A DNA stretch of 6,061 nt from Mycobacterium sp. (GTDB taxonomy: Bacteria; Actinomycetota; Actinomycetes; Mycobacteriales; Mycobacteriaceae), in NCBI GenBank assembly GCA_025965815.1, contig JAOPWF010000626.1, positions 1 to 6,061 of the forward strand. The letters are read 5' to 3'. The translations under genes and the position numbers were made by a program. The notes beneath the pieces were generated by a model. That model did not search any database and had not been told where the DNA came from. It saw only the letters and a list, made by a program, of their open reading frames with translations. Shown piece after piece: positions 1 through 6,061 of this stretch (its first letter is position 1; each line of letters starts with the position of its first letter).

Positions 1-1297
1 ACTCGACGCGATTGCGCCCACGAATTTTCTGCTCTCGAATCCGACCGCGATGAAGCGTGCGTTCGATACCGCAGGCGTGAGTTTGCTCCGAGGAGCGCGC
101 AACGTCGTAATGGACGTAGTCCAGAACAAAGGACGTCCGCGCCAGGTCGACAGCAGCGCATTCACTGTCGGCCAGAATCTTGCGATGACGCCCGCCAAGG
201 TGATATTCCGCAACGAGCTCATGGAGCTACTGCAGTACGAGCCCCAGACCGACACCGTCCACGGCACTCCACTGCTGTGCAGTCCGCCCTGGATCAACAA
301 GTACTACGTCATGGACCTGGCACCGGAACGCAGCTTCATCGAGTGGGCGATCAGGAACAACAGGACTGTATTCGCGATCAGTTACCGCAACCCAACGAGC
401 GAGATGTCGGGCACCTCGATGGAGGACTACCTCGTTTCGGGGCCGCGGCAGGCGCTGGACGTTATCTCAGAAGTCACGGGGTCACCCAAGATCGACATCG
501 TCGGACTCTGCCTCGGTGGGGCGCTTACCGCGATCACGGCGGCCTACCTCACTCAGTCCGGTGACGACCGGGTTGGCAATGTGACGTTGCTGAATACGAT
601 GCTCGACTACTCCGATCCTGGGATGCTGGGGGTTTTCACCGACGAAGCGGCGGTCGACCGTCTTGAGAAGGAGATGGCCAAGGCGGGCGGGTCGCTCGAG
701 GGCAAGTCGATGGCCGGAACGTTCGACGTCATGCGTGCCAACGACTTGATATTCAACTATGTCGTGTCGAACTGGCTGCTCGGGCAGGATCCGCCGGTGT
801 TCGACATCCTGGCGTGGAACAACGACAGCACGAAAATGCCCGGCACGATGCACGCGTTCTACCTCCGGAATTTCTACGTCCGGAACCTGCTTGCCCAGGG
901 GCAACTCGAAATTGCGGGTCAGACGATCGACCTCTCCTCAATCAAGTCGAACGCCTACGTGGTCAGCGCGAAGAACGATCACATCGTGCCGTGGCAGTCG
1001 GCGTACAAGACCACCCAACTGTTCTCCGGAACAACGCGTTTCGTCCTCAGCAATGGCGGGCATATCGCTGGAATCGTCAACCCGCCCAGCCCGAAGTCGT
1101 GGTTTCGGTCCGCGGACGAGAACCCAGCCGAGGCCGACGACTGGATCTCCGCCGCGCAGCGGACGCCCCAATCGTGGTGGGTCGACTGGGCGAAGTGGTC
1201 GGCTGAACATGCGGGTGCGATCACAAGCCCGCCGCCGATGGGCTCCGCGACGCATCCGGTGCTGGGCCTAGGACCTGGGACGTACGTCTTCACCTGA
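1..1297 (+). CDS. phaC: Class I polyhydroxyalkanoate synthase, 3' part (5' end outside window)
   Basis: This enzyme polymerises (R)-3-hydroxyacyl-CoA, typically 3-hydroxybutyryl-CoA, into storage polyester at the surface of cytoplasmic granules. The frame is open from base 2, and the 16 residues before the first ATG (base 50) read DAIAPTNFLLSNP, the usual PhaC N-domain motif, so ATG 50 is internal and the gene starts upstream. Numbering from that ATG, the lipase-like box is GLCLGG with nucleophile Cys154 (codon 509-511). The other triad members are Asp310 in AKNDHIVPW and His338 in SNGGHIAGIVNPP. The Asp-His spacing of 28 equals that of the Cupriavidus necator enzyme (Asp480, His508), and PPWINKYYVMDL is also typical. 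About 150 N-terminal residues should lie outside. There is no frameshift in the visible part. It faces the MFS remnant across a 33-base gap. Family assignment is very secure; substrate length preference is inferred. Confidence 0.95.
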   Translation, partial: LDAIAPTNFLLSNPTAMKRAFDTAGVSLLRGARNVVMDVVQNKGRPRQVDSSAFTVGQNLAMTPAKVIFRNELMELLQYEPQTDTVHGTPLLCSPPWINKYYVMDLAPERSFIEWAIRNNRTVFAISYRNPTSEMSGTSMEDYLVSGPRQALDVISEVTGSPKIDIVGLCLGGALTAITAAYLTQSGDDRVGNVTLLNTMLDYSDPGMLGVFTDEAAVDRLEKEMAKAGGSLEGKSMAGTFDVMRANDLIFNYVVSNWLLGQDPPVFDILAWNNDSTKMPGTMHAFYLRNFYVRNLLAQGQLEIAGQTIDLSSIKSNAYVVSAKNDHIVPWQSAYKTTQLFSGTTRFVLSNGGHIAGIVNPPSPKSWFRSADENPAEADDWISAAQRTPQSWWVDWAKWSAEHAGAITSPPPMGSATHPVLGLGPGTYVFT

Positions 1298-1316
1298 CAG
1301 CTGTCGCGGCACGGCG

Positions 1317-1326
1317 CGGCGCGCCG
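1317..1326. terminator. GC palindrome between convergent genes, possible terminator
   Basis: The 33 bases between the phaC stop and the MFS-remnant stop contain the perfect palindrome CGGCGCGCCG inside a longer G/C-only run. Its place between two converging genes would suit a bidirectional terminator. There is no T-tract and the stem is only five base pairs without a loop, so it could equally be chance in GC-rich DNA. Confidence 0.2.
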
Positions 1327-1330
1327 GCCG

Positions 1331-1776
1331 TTACCGGTGCGCCGCTTGGGCCAGCACCTGCCGCAGCGGACGGGGCACGATACCGATTTCGGCGTCGAGC
1401 CGGCGAGCCTTGCGCCGGGTGACGACAACGCCCACGATGGCCAACGCCCACACCGGATACATGACAAGCCAGGCCATCCTGAATGCCTCGGGCGTGAAGC
1501 CGCCCGCGGCTGTCATGACCGCGCCCATGACCGCCAGTACGAATAGCGTGGCCAAGAACCCGCCGAGGTTCGCGATGGACTGCGCGACGCCGAGGTTCAG
1601 GCGCGGATTCGCAGTCCGCGCGATGTCCAGACCCACCACCGAACCGGGGCCGCCCGCGGCCAGTATGACGACAAGCACGACGAGGAGCCATAGCGGAGCA
1701 GGCCCGGGGAGGGCCAGTATGAGCTCCATATCGCGATGTCGGCCGCAATAACGCCGAGGATCAACCACGATCTATG
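1331..1776 (-). pseudogene. MFS transporter remnant, C-terminal part only, frameshifted
   Basis: Read on the minus strand, this is the end of an actinobacterial major facilitator superfamily transporter. It has hydrophobic segments LWLLVVLVVILAAGG, then IANLGGFLATLFVLAVMGAVM, then AWLVMYPVWALAIVGVVV, joined by the family-like stretch GPGSVVGLDIARTANPRLNLG. The basic tail ends AQAAHR and TAA at 1333-1331. About 300 N-terminal residues, including most membrane helices, are absent. The homology continues rightward in a second frame as WLILGVIAADIAIW (about 1731-1766) and joins the main frame if one base is missing near 1722/1723, which would restore W-S-L-I-L-A-L-P. A GTG at 1768 opens the main frame, but its first residues (VDPRRYCGRHRD) are not transporter-like. 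I call it a pseudogene truncated at its 5' end by the junction with the HBDH remnant. Substrate unknown. Confidence 0.8.
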
Positions 1777-1784
1777 CAAGGGGT

Positions 1785-2123
1785 GGCCCCCATTCAAGGC
1801 GCGTTATGTGTGCCAAGCATGCGCTCGAGGGCCTGTCGAAGGTTGTCGCGCTCGAAGGCGGCGAGCATGGCGTGACATCGAACTGTGTCAATCCTGGATA
1901 TGTCAAAACCCCGCTCGTCGAGAAGCAGATAGCTGACCAGGCACGCGCCCACAACATCACCGAAGCGGAAGTGCTGGAAAAGGTCTTCCTCGCGATGAGC
2001 TCTGTCAAACGCTTGGCCACGGTGGCAGAGGTCGCCGAAATGGTCGCGTTCCTGTGCTCTTCGGCTGCCGGCTATGTCACCGGCTCCTCGTTGTCGCTGG
2101 ACGGCGGTTGGACAGCTCGGTGA
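1785..2123 (+). pseudogene. 3-hydroxybutyrate dehydrogenase (SDR family) remnant, C-terminal part
   Basis: HBDH oxidises (R)-3-hydroxybutyrate to acetoacetate with NAD+, the step after polyhydroxybutyrate depolymerisation. The readable frame from ATG 1806 holds AKHALEGLSKVVALEG (catalytic-region Lys at 1815-1817), the HBDH signature NCVNPGYVKTPLVEKQI, and the C-terminus DGGWTAR, ending TGA 2121-2123. If this Lys is Lys159 of the roughly 260-residue family, the 105 visible residues end exactly at 260. The Rossmann N-terminal half (TGxxxGIG, NNAG) is absent. Just upstream, another frame reads PPFKARYV (about 1787-1810), matching the family's SPFKSAYV with the catalytic Tyr at 1805-1807. This puts a frameshift of about two missing bases between Tyr and Lys. 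ATG 1806 is therefore probably not a real start, and the product would lack both NAD site and Tyr. Confidence 0.85.
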
Positions 2124-2536
2124 CCGGCTGCACCCTACGTTCGCTGATCCGGTTAGATGTGGGCCGTTATCCGATGAACCGCTGTGGCGGATATCTTTTG
2201 ACGGCGGCGCTGGGCCGGCCCTGCGCTACTTGTGATTCCGGTCATCGCTTCGCAGTCCGACCGTATCGGGCACCGGGTCGTCGAACTGAGCTGGTGATGC
2301 GGTGCCGCTATCCAGCCCAGGGGCCAACTTGCGATGCAGCCGCGCCGCGCGTCCATCGTGTCTGCCAGTGAACTACGGTGGACAGCGGTTCGTGTGTTGC
2401 GTTGAGTCAGTGGGCCCCCACAACTCAGGATTCGAAGCATCGGAGTCGAGGTGTTCCCTGGCCAGATCGATACGGGAGGGGTTGCCATCGCGCTGCGGTC
2501 CGCGGCCGGGGCGCGACGGCATTGCGCCCCGTGACG
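2124..2536. other. Gene-free stretch between HBDH remnant and PhaZ-like gene
   Basis: About 410 bases with no reading frame that I can match to a family. A minus-strand frame stays open from 2845 to 2153, but most of it lies opposite the PhaZ-like gene and the rest has no recognisable domain. Plus-strand frames here are short or have odd composition, rich in Arg and Cys. It may be decayed coding DNA left from the same erosion that hit its left neighbour, or the leader and promoter region of the downstream gene. I see no convincing promoter boxes. Confidence 0.5.
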
Positions 2537-3313
2537 ATGGAGTCCGAACGGCTTATTCGGGTCGGGGGCCGCCGCCTTCAGGTACGACGACGCGGCACCG
2601 GCCCGCCGATCTTGCTGCTCCACGGAATGGGAATGTCGCTGCACACCTGGAGACCATTGGATCGGCATCTGGACGGCCTCCAGCGTATCGAGGTGGTCAT
2701 GCCGGGCACCGGCGGCGGCGTTGGCGGCCAGGCTGTTCTGACGATGCCCAGGTTCGCGGCGCTGGCCGCAGACCTGCTGGACGAACTCGACGTAGATCGC
2801 GCCGACGTGCTCGGTGTGTCTTTTGGCGGGATGGTCGCCCAGCAACTCGCCCTCGACGTCCCGGTCCGAGTCCGACGGCTGATATTGGTCTCGACGTCCT
2901 GCGGGCTCGGTGGAGTGCCGAGTAACCCAGCAAGCTGGTGGAATGCAATGCTGGGGGATGCTTGGCGCCCGTCGAGCGGCAGGCGGGACCAGGGGCGGGG
3001 GCGCCCTTGGTCTGATCTTCTGCGGCGGGAGTTCGGTGTTGACTGGTTGCGCGGCCCGGGGTTGAGCGGCTTTGCCGAGCAGGTCGCGGCGGCATCGCTG
3101 TGGAGCAGTGTGCCGTGGTTGCCTCGGTTGGCCCAGGAAACGCTAGTGGTCACAGGTACCGCGGACGCCCTCGTGCCGGCAGTGAATGCGGACATCATCG
3201 CGTCGTTGATGCCGCGTGCCTACACCTACCGTGTCCTTGGCGGCGGACACCTGTGCTTGTTCGACAGGGCAGCCGAGGTGGGTCCGGTTATCGCCGACTT
3301 CTGCGCCGCCTAG
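2537..3313 (+). CDS. Alpha/beta hydrolase resembling intracellular medium-chain PHA depolymerase (PhaZ-like)
   Basis: A 258-residue serine hydrolase, probably cytoplasmic, as no signal peptide is visible. The oxyanion-loop motif is LLLHGMGMSLHTW (27-39), the nucleophile box is GVSFGG with Ser95, the acid is Asp210 in GTADALVP, and the base is His238 in GGGHLCLF. From memory, the Pseudomonas PhaZ triad is about Ser102, Asp221 and His248, with similar spacing, and GVSFGGMVAQQLA and the C-terminal third align well with it. The likely reaction is hydrolysis of polyester to 3-hydroxyacyl monomers or oligomers, which fits the nearby synthase and HBDH remnant. ATG 2537 is chosen because homology begins at ERLIRVGGRRL; GTG 2531 is an in-frame alternative, and neither has a clear Shine-Dalgarno. 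The frame is also open further upstream to 2378, but without homology. A general esterase cannot be excluded. Confidence 0.75.
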   Translation: MESERLIRVGGRRLQVRRRGTGPPILLLHGMGMSLHTWRPLDRHLDGLQRIEVVMPGTGGGVGGQAVLTMPRFAALAADLLDELDVDRADVLGVSFGGMVAQQLALDVPVRVRRLILVSTSCGLGGVPSNPASWWNAMLGDAWRPSSGRRDQGRGRPWSDLLRREFGVDWLRGPGLSGFAEQVAAASLWSSVPWLPRLAQETLVVTGTADALVPAVNADIIASLMPRAYTYRVLGGGHLCLFDRAAEVGPVIADFCAA

Positions 3314-4200
3314 AGTTCGCAGCGGTTGATGAGGTTGCGCAATTCCGTCAGCACGCGGTCGGGAAACTGCAGCGGCACAAAGTGGCTGGCCGGCAGTTCG
3401 ACGTACTGACTGTGTGGTGTCTGCGCGCAGGCGGCCCGCATCCGTTCGGCCGAGGTGACTGAATCCCACGTGCCGGCAAGATAGGTCACGGGCATGTCGA
3501 TCTCGGCCAGATCGACGGTGGGGTGGTCGCCGACGGCGCGGGCGAGTTGGGAATACCAGGGCCAGTCGTGGTCGGCGAACGATCGCAGCACCCGGACTAA
3601 GGTTTGCGCGTGAACGAGGTCGGGCCCAAGGGTGCTCAGGCCCCGCGGGTCGAACCGCCCGTCGGGTGAACCAGGCAATACGTTGCCCAGACGGTTGAGG
3701 ACCGGACCGAGATAGCGCATCAAGTGTGACCCCACCCGGCCCGCGCGCGGCCGAAGTACGCGCGGCAGAGGGTGCAGCAGGGCTTCGAACGTTCCGCCCG
3801 GGACCCCGGCGACGGCGAGCACTCCGGCGATGCGCCGCTGCTCGCGCAACGCCGCCTCGAACGCGATGTTGACACCGACCGACCAGCCGATGACGACTGC
3901 CCGGTCCACTCCATAGAAGTCCATCACCGCCAAGAAATCGTCGGTGTGGTCGGCGATGGTGATTCGCGACTCGTCGGTGGGGCGCTCAGATCCGCCGAGA
4001 CCACGATGGTCCCACGTGATGACCCGGTAGCTCTCGGTTCGCCGATTGATGGCCGGCCAGGCGTCGTGTGGTGTTCCGAGTCCGTTGGAGATCAGCACGG
4101 GGACGCCGTGACCTTCATTGCTCCACGACCGCAGACGCGTCCCATCAACGGATGTGACTGTTTGGTAGCCCAGCGCCCGCTCTGCCCGTGGTGTCTTCAC
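3310..4200 (-). CDS. Alpha/beta-fold hydrolase, substrate unknown
   Basis: A 296-residue intact alpha/beta hydrolase of the lipase/esterase/epoxide-hydrolase superfamily. The loop after the first strand reads ISNGLGTPHDAW (37-48), with Asn-Gly in place of the common His-Gly. WDHRGLGGSERP (63-74) is the standard turn after strand 4. The nucleophile elbow is GWSVG with Ser107, the acid is Asp246 in AGTWDSVTS, and the base is His273 in ASHFVPLQFP. Residues about 135-215 form the variable cap expected to set substrate choice. No signal peptide or membrane helix is visible, so it is probably cytoplasmic. The start is GTG at 4200-4198 with a weak purine stretch upstream. It converges on the PhaZ-like gene with overlapping stops and diverges from the serine-hydrolase remnant, so its promoter would lie inside the start of that remnant. 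A role in polyester or lipid-ester breakdown is only a guess from position. Confidence 0.85.
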   Translation of the reverse strand: MKTPRAERALGYQTVTSVDGTRLRSWSNEGHGVPVLISNGLGTPHDAWPAINRRTESYRVITWDHRGLGGSERPTDESRITIADHTDDFLAVMDFYGVDRAVVIGWSVGVNIAFEAALREQRRIAGVLAVAGVPGGTFEALLHPLPRVLRPRAGRVGSHLMRYLGPVLNRLGNVLPGSPDGRFDPRGLSTLGPDLVHAQTLVRVLRSFADHDWPWYSQLARAVGDHPTVDLAEIDMPVTYLAGTWDSVTSAERMRAACAQTPHSQYVELPASHFVPLQFPDRVLTELRNLINRCEL

Positions 4201-4222
4201 TTCGTCATCGATCGTATGGCGG

Positions 4223-5405
4223 TTGGGGGTGGCAGCGGCGCCCGCTGCACCGCGATCCCGCTGGTCGGAACTCCTGATTTCTGGGATGCGACGTCGGGCA
4301 GCCCTTGAAGATCAGACGGTGAATGCAACCTGTGCATCTCGGGGACCTCACTCCCCGGCTGTACGCAGCGATCGAAGCCCGTGTCGCTGTGATCGGCGTC
4401 CGCGGCGCAGTCGTGAGCCTGTCGATCCCCGGCGAGATCGATACGTGCGAGCGGTCGGCGTCGGCGACACCGCCACAGGAGCGCCGATGTCCGTCGACGA
4501 CCACACCCGCATCGGCAGCGTGACCAAGACGTTCACCGGAACCGCCTTCAACTCGTCGATCAGGGCCGGATCCGGTTGAGCGATCCGATTTCTCTTTACG
4601 TCGACGGTGTGCCGTCCGGTGAAGTGGTCACGCTGGACGTGCTGGGCCGGATGCGCAGCGGCCTATCGGACTACGCCGAATCCGACGACTTCTTGAAGCG
4701 CATATATGGCGAAGCGCCCGCAGGACTCGATGCTTTCTCGACGACGCCGCGCGAACTTATTGACTGGGCGTTCGCCCAACCAATCAATTTCCCGCCGGGA
4801 AGCCAGTACGAGTACTCCAACACCAACACTGCGCTGCTGGCCATGGTTGTCGAGAAGGTCAGCGGGCTGTCGCTCGCGGACTACTTGCAGCAGAACATCT
4901 TTGGCCCGGTCGGGCTGACCCAGACGAGCTTCCCGGCGAACGGGCGGATGCCTCTCCCGTACGCCCACTGGTACAACGAGGCGCCCGACGGCACGATCGT
5001 CGACGCCACCCTGTGGAATCCGTCCTGGGGCTACGCCGCGGGCCAGATCGTGTCGCCCGACGCCGATCTGAAAACCTGGGCGGCAGCCGTGGGCACGGGC
5101 GCGCTGCTGAGCCCCGGGCACTCAGGCACAACGCTCTCCGGCGGGACAGCCGTGGCGCCGGGAGTCGACCACATGTTCGCCATTTTCAACGCAGAGGGCG
5201 GGATCGGCCACAACGGTGACATCCCCGGCTACACCACGGTAATGGTTTACTGCCGGAGCGCGACGCCACACTGGTGGTGATGGTCGACTCCGACATTCCC
5301 AAGCTGCACGCGGCCGGCCAGCTGGCGACAGACGTCACCTCGATCGCGGCGCCCCACCACGTGTACCAGATCGGACCCCGACCGCCTCAGCTCATCGAGA
5401 ACTGA
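4223..5405 (+). pseudogene. Class C beta-lactamase-like serine hydrolase, multiply frameshifted
   Basis: Pieces of one envelope serine hydrolase (beta-lactamase/D-Ala-D-Ala carboxypeptidase clan) lie in order but in changing frames. Piece 1 (about 4323-4440) reads LTPRLYAAIEARV and VVSLSIPGEID. Piece 2 (about 4442-4549) reads YVRAVGVGDTATGAPMSVDD and the S-x-x-K motif SVTK (4517-4528). Piece 3 (about 4552-5250) starts LVDQGRIRLSDPISLYVDGV and holds YSN (4813-4821) and the HNG triad (5209-5217). Piece 4 (5250-5405) reads LPERDATLVVMVDSDIP and ends LIEN plus TGA. One missing base at each of about 4440, 4550 and 5250 would restore a single chain. A possible lipoprotein signal precedes it (about 4223-4289). 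Restored length would be near 375-390 residues, normal for the family. The longest surviving frame (TTG 4576 to 5280) lacks the catalytic Ser-Lys, so it should be inactive. The start coordinate is approximate. Confidence 0.85.
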
Positions 5406-5657
5406 GGCCCCCGCTTTCGGCCTACGCCGCGGACCGCGTGCCAGCCGTCGTGCATATCCCGTAAAGGCAGCTAATTCATCTGATGCGAAACGACGTGGTT
5501 CTATCGCAAAACAGAACCCGCTGCTGCCCAGAAGCATGCAGTTAGACCATGATGTCTAGTCGAGCTAGTGGTTAGAGATGCAAGAACAGATGGGCGCATG
5601 AGCGTCCGATTTGGGCATTTGCCACCGACTCCACGTCAGCGGATGTAAGACAGGGTC
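5406..5657. other. Intergenic region upstream of the acyl-CoA dehydrogenase
   Basis: About 250 bases with no gene that I can support; the minus-strand frames here have no recognisable domain. It should carry the promoter of the acyl-CoA dehydrogenase. It contains an inverted repeat (see separate entry), two CTAG tetramers (5556-5559 and 5565-5568) and two copies of GTTAGA starting exactly 30 bases apart (5541 and 5571). It is visibly richer in A and T than the flanking genes. I cannot place -10 and -35 boxes with confidence. Confidence 0.6.
5497..5518. promoter_or_regulatory. Inverted repeat, candidate regulator-binding site
   Basis: GGTTCT and AGAACC form a perfect 6-base inverted repeat around a 10-base A-rich spacer, about 140 bases before the acyl-CoA dehydrogenase start. 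Mycobacterial fad genes are often controlled by TetR-type repressors that bind inverted repeats, so an operator is plausible. No regulator gene is visible in the window, and a repeat this short can occur by chance. Confidence 0.25.
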
Positions 5658-6061
5658 ATGGCGCAGACGGACGGCTTGCTCTTCAATCCGCACACCTACG
5701 ATCCGCAGCAGTTCGACGCCGAGACCCGCCGACTGCTGCGCGCCACCATCGACTGGTTCGAGGGTATGGGCAAGAAGCGCATCCTCGACGACGACCTGGC
5801 GGCGCAGTGGCCCGCCGACTTCGTCGATTTCGTCAAGCGAGAGTCGCTGTTCGCGACATTCCTCACGCCCGCGGAGTTCGCCGACGCCAACTTGGATAAG
5901 CGCTGGGACGCCGCGCGCAACGCCGCCCTCGCCGAGATCTTGGGCTTCTACGGGCTGACGTACTGGTACACCGAGCAGGTCACCATCCTGGGTCTCGGGC
6001 CGATCTGGCAGAGCGACAACGTCGAAGCCAAGCGCAAGGCCGCGCACGACCTCGAGGCAGG
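5658..6061 (+). CDS. Acyl-CoA dehydrogenase (FadE-type), N-terminal part, runs off the window
   Basis: The first 134 codons of a flavoprotein expected to oxidise acyl-CoA to 2-enoyl-CoA in beta-oxidation or a related pathway. The translation includes DAETRRLLRATIDWFE, DFVDFVKRESLFATFL, NAALAEILGFYGLTYWYTEQ and VTILGLGPIWQS, which I recognise as the helical N-terminal domain of a mycobacterial acyl-CoA dehydrogenase group. The FAD-binding and catalytic-Glu regions would lie beyond base 6061. ATG 5658 is well bounded: an in-frame TAA sits at 5646-5648, and a purine-rich AGACAGGG lies just before the ATG, though closer than ideal. No disruption is visible. It is separated from the serine-hydrolase remnant by about 250 bases and probably has its own promoter. 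Substrate cannot be told from this fragment. The family call rests on remembered similarity, as no active-site motif is inside the window. Confidence 0.75.
   Translation, partial: MAQTDGLLFNPHTYDPQQFDAETRRLLRATIDWFEGMGKKRILDDDLAAQWPADFVDFVKRESLFATFLTPAEFADANLDKRWDAARNAALAEILGFYGLTYWYTEQVTILGLGPIWQSDNVEAKRKAAHDLEA

Noticed and set aside
1736..1936. Plus-strand 66-codon frame over the MFS/HBDH junction
   Set aside because: Only PPFKARYV in it is meaningful, as a frameshifted HBDH piece; the rest is antisense to the MFS remnant or out-of-frame HBDH.
2176..2391. Perfect 10-base inverted repeat GAACCGCTGT / ACAGCGGTTC flanking about 200 bases, like a miniature transposable element
   Set aside because: The match does not extend beyond 10 bases, no target-site duplication is visible, and such a repeat is not very unlikely by chance in a 400-base GC-rich stretch.
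2425..2530. Plus-strand reading IGVEVFPGQIDTGGVAIALRS resembling an SDR C-terminal piece
   Set aside because: Short, bounded by a stop at about 2404, and no catalytic or cofactor motif; too weak to call a gene remnant.
2153..2845. Long open minus-strand frame (230 codons) opposite the PhaZ-like gene and the gap
   Set aside because: Two thirds is antisense to a well-supported hydrolase gene in GC-rich DNA, where shadow frames are common, and the part over the gap has no recognisable domain.
5565..6047. Minus-strand 160-codon frame across the acyl-CoA dehydrogenase start
   Set aside because: It is the antisense shadow of the plus-strand acyl-CoA dehydrogenase, which has strong family-like sequence.
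1..6061. CRISPR arrays, tRNA or rRNA genes, insertion sequences, toxin-antitoxin pairs
   Set aside because: No regularly spaced repeats, no tRNA-like cloverleaf or rRNA sequence, and no transposase or toxin-like frame was seen on either strand.

Overview
The window is high-GC, tightly packed DNA whose proteins read like those of Mycobacteriaceae (Mycobacterium or Mycolicibacterium): an actinobacterial MFS transporter tail, a mycobacterial-type serine hydrolase and an FadE-type acyl-CoA dehydrogenase. This host call rests on remembered family resemblance; no database search was run.

Layout from left to right. (1) 1-1297, plus strand: the 3' part of a class I polyhydroxyalkanoate synthase (phaC), entering from outside the window. 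(2) 1331-about 1776, minus strand: the C-terminal quarter to third of an MFS transporter, broken. (3) About 1785-2123, plus strand: the C-terminal 40% of a 3-hydroxybutyrate dehydrogenase (HBDH), broken. The two remnants are head to head and meet within about 10 bases, as if one deletion had removed both 5' ends. (4) 2124-2536: about 410 bases with no convincing gene. (5) 2537-3313, plus: an intact alpha/beta hydrolase resembling intracellular medium-chain PHA depolymerases (PhaZ). (6) 3310-4200, minus: a second intact alpha/beta hydrolase, whose stop codon overlaps that of the first in a shared CTAG. (7) About 4223-5405, plus: a class C beta-lactamase-like serine hydrolase that keeps its active-site motifs but is cut by at least three frameshifts. 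(8) 5406-5657: intergenic, with a small inverted repeat. (9) 5658-6061, plus: the start of an acyl-CoA dehydrogenase that runs off the right edge.

Taken together, the left half looks like a locus for storage-polyester turnover: synthesis (PhaC), depolymerisation (PhaZ-like) and oxidation of the released 3-hydroxybutyrate (HBDH). The oxidation step is visibly destroyed here while the synthase and hydrolase remain open. The right half is unrelated or loosely related lipid metabolism plus a decaying envelope hydrolase. I see no new defence, mobile or RNA-based system. The most informative signal is the pattern of gene decay: one clean double truncation and several single-base frameshifts, which may be real pseudogenisation or partly uncorrected sequencing error.
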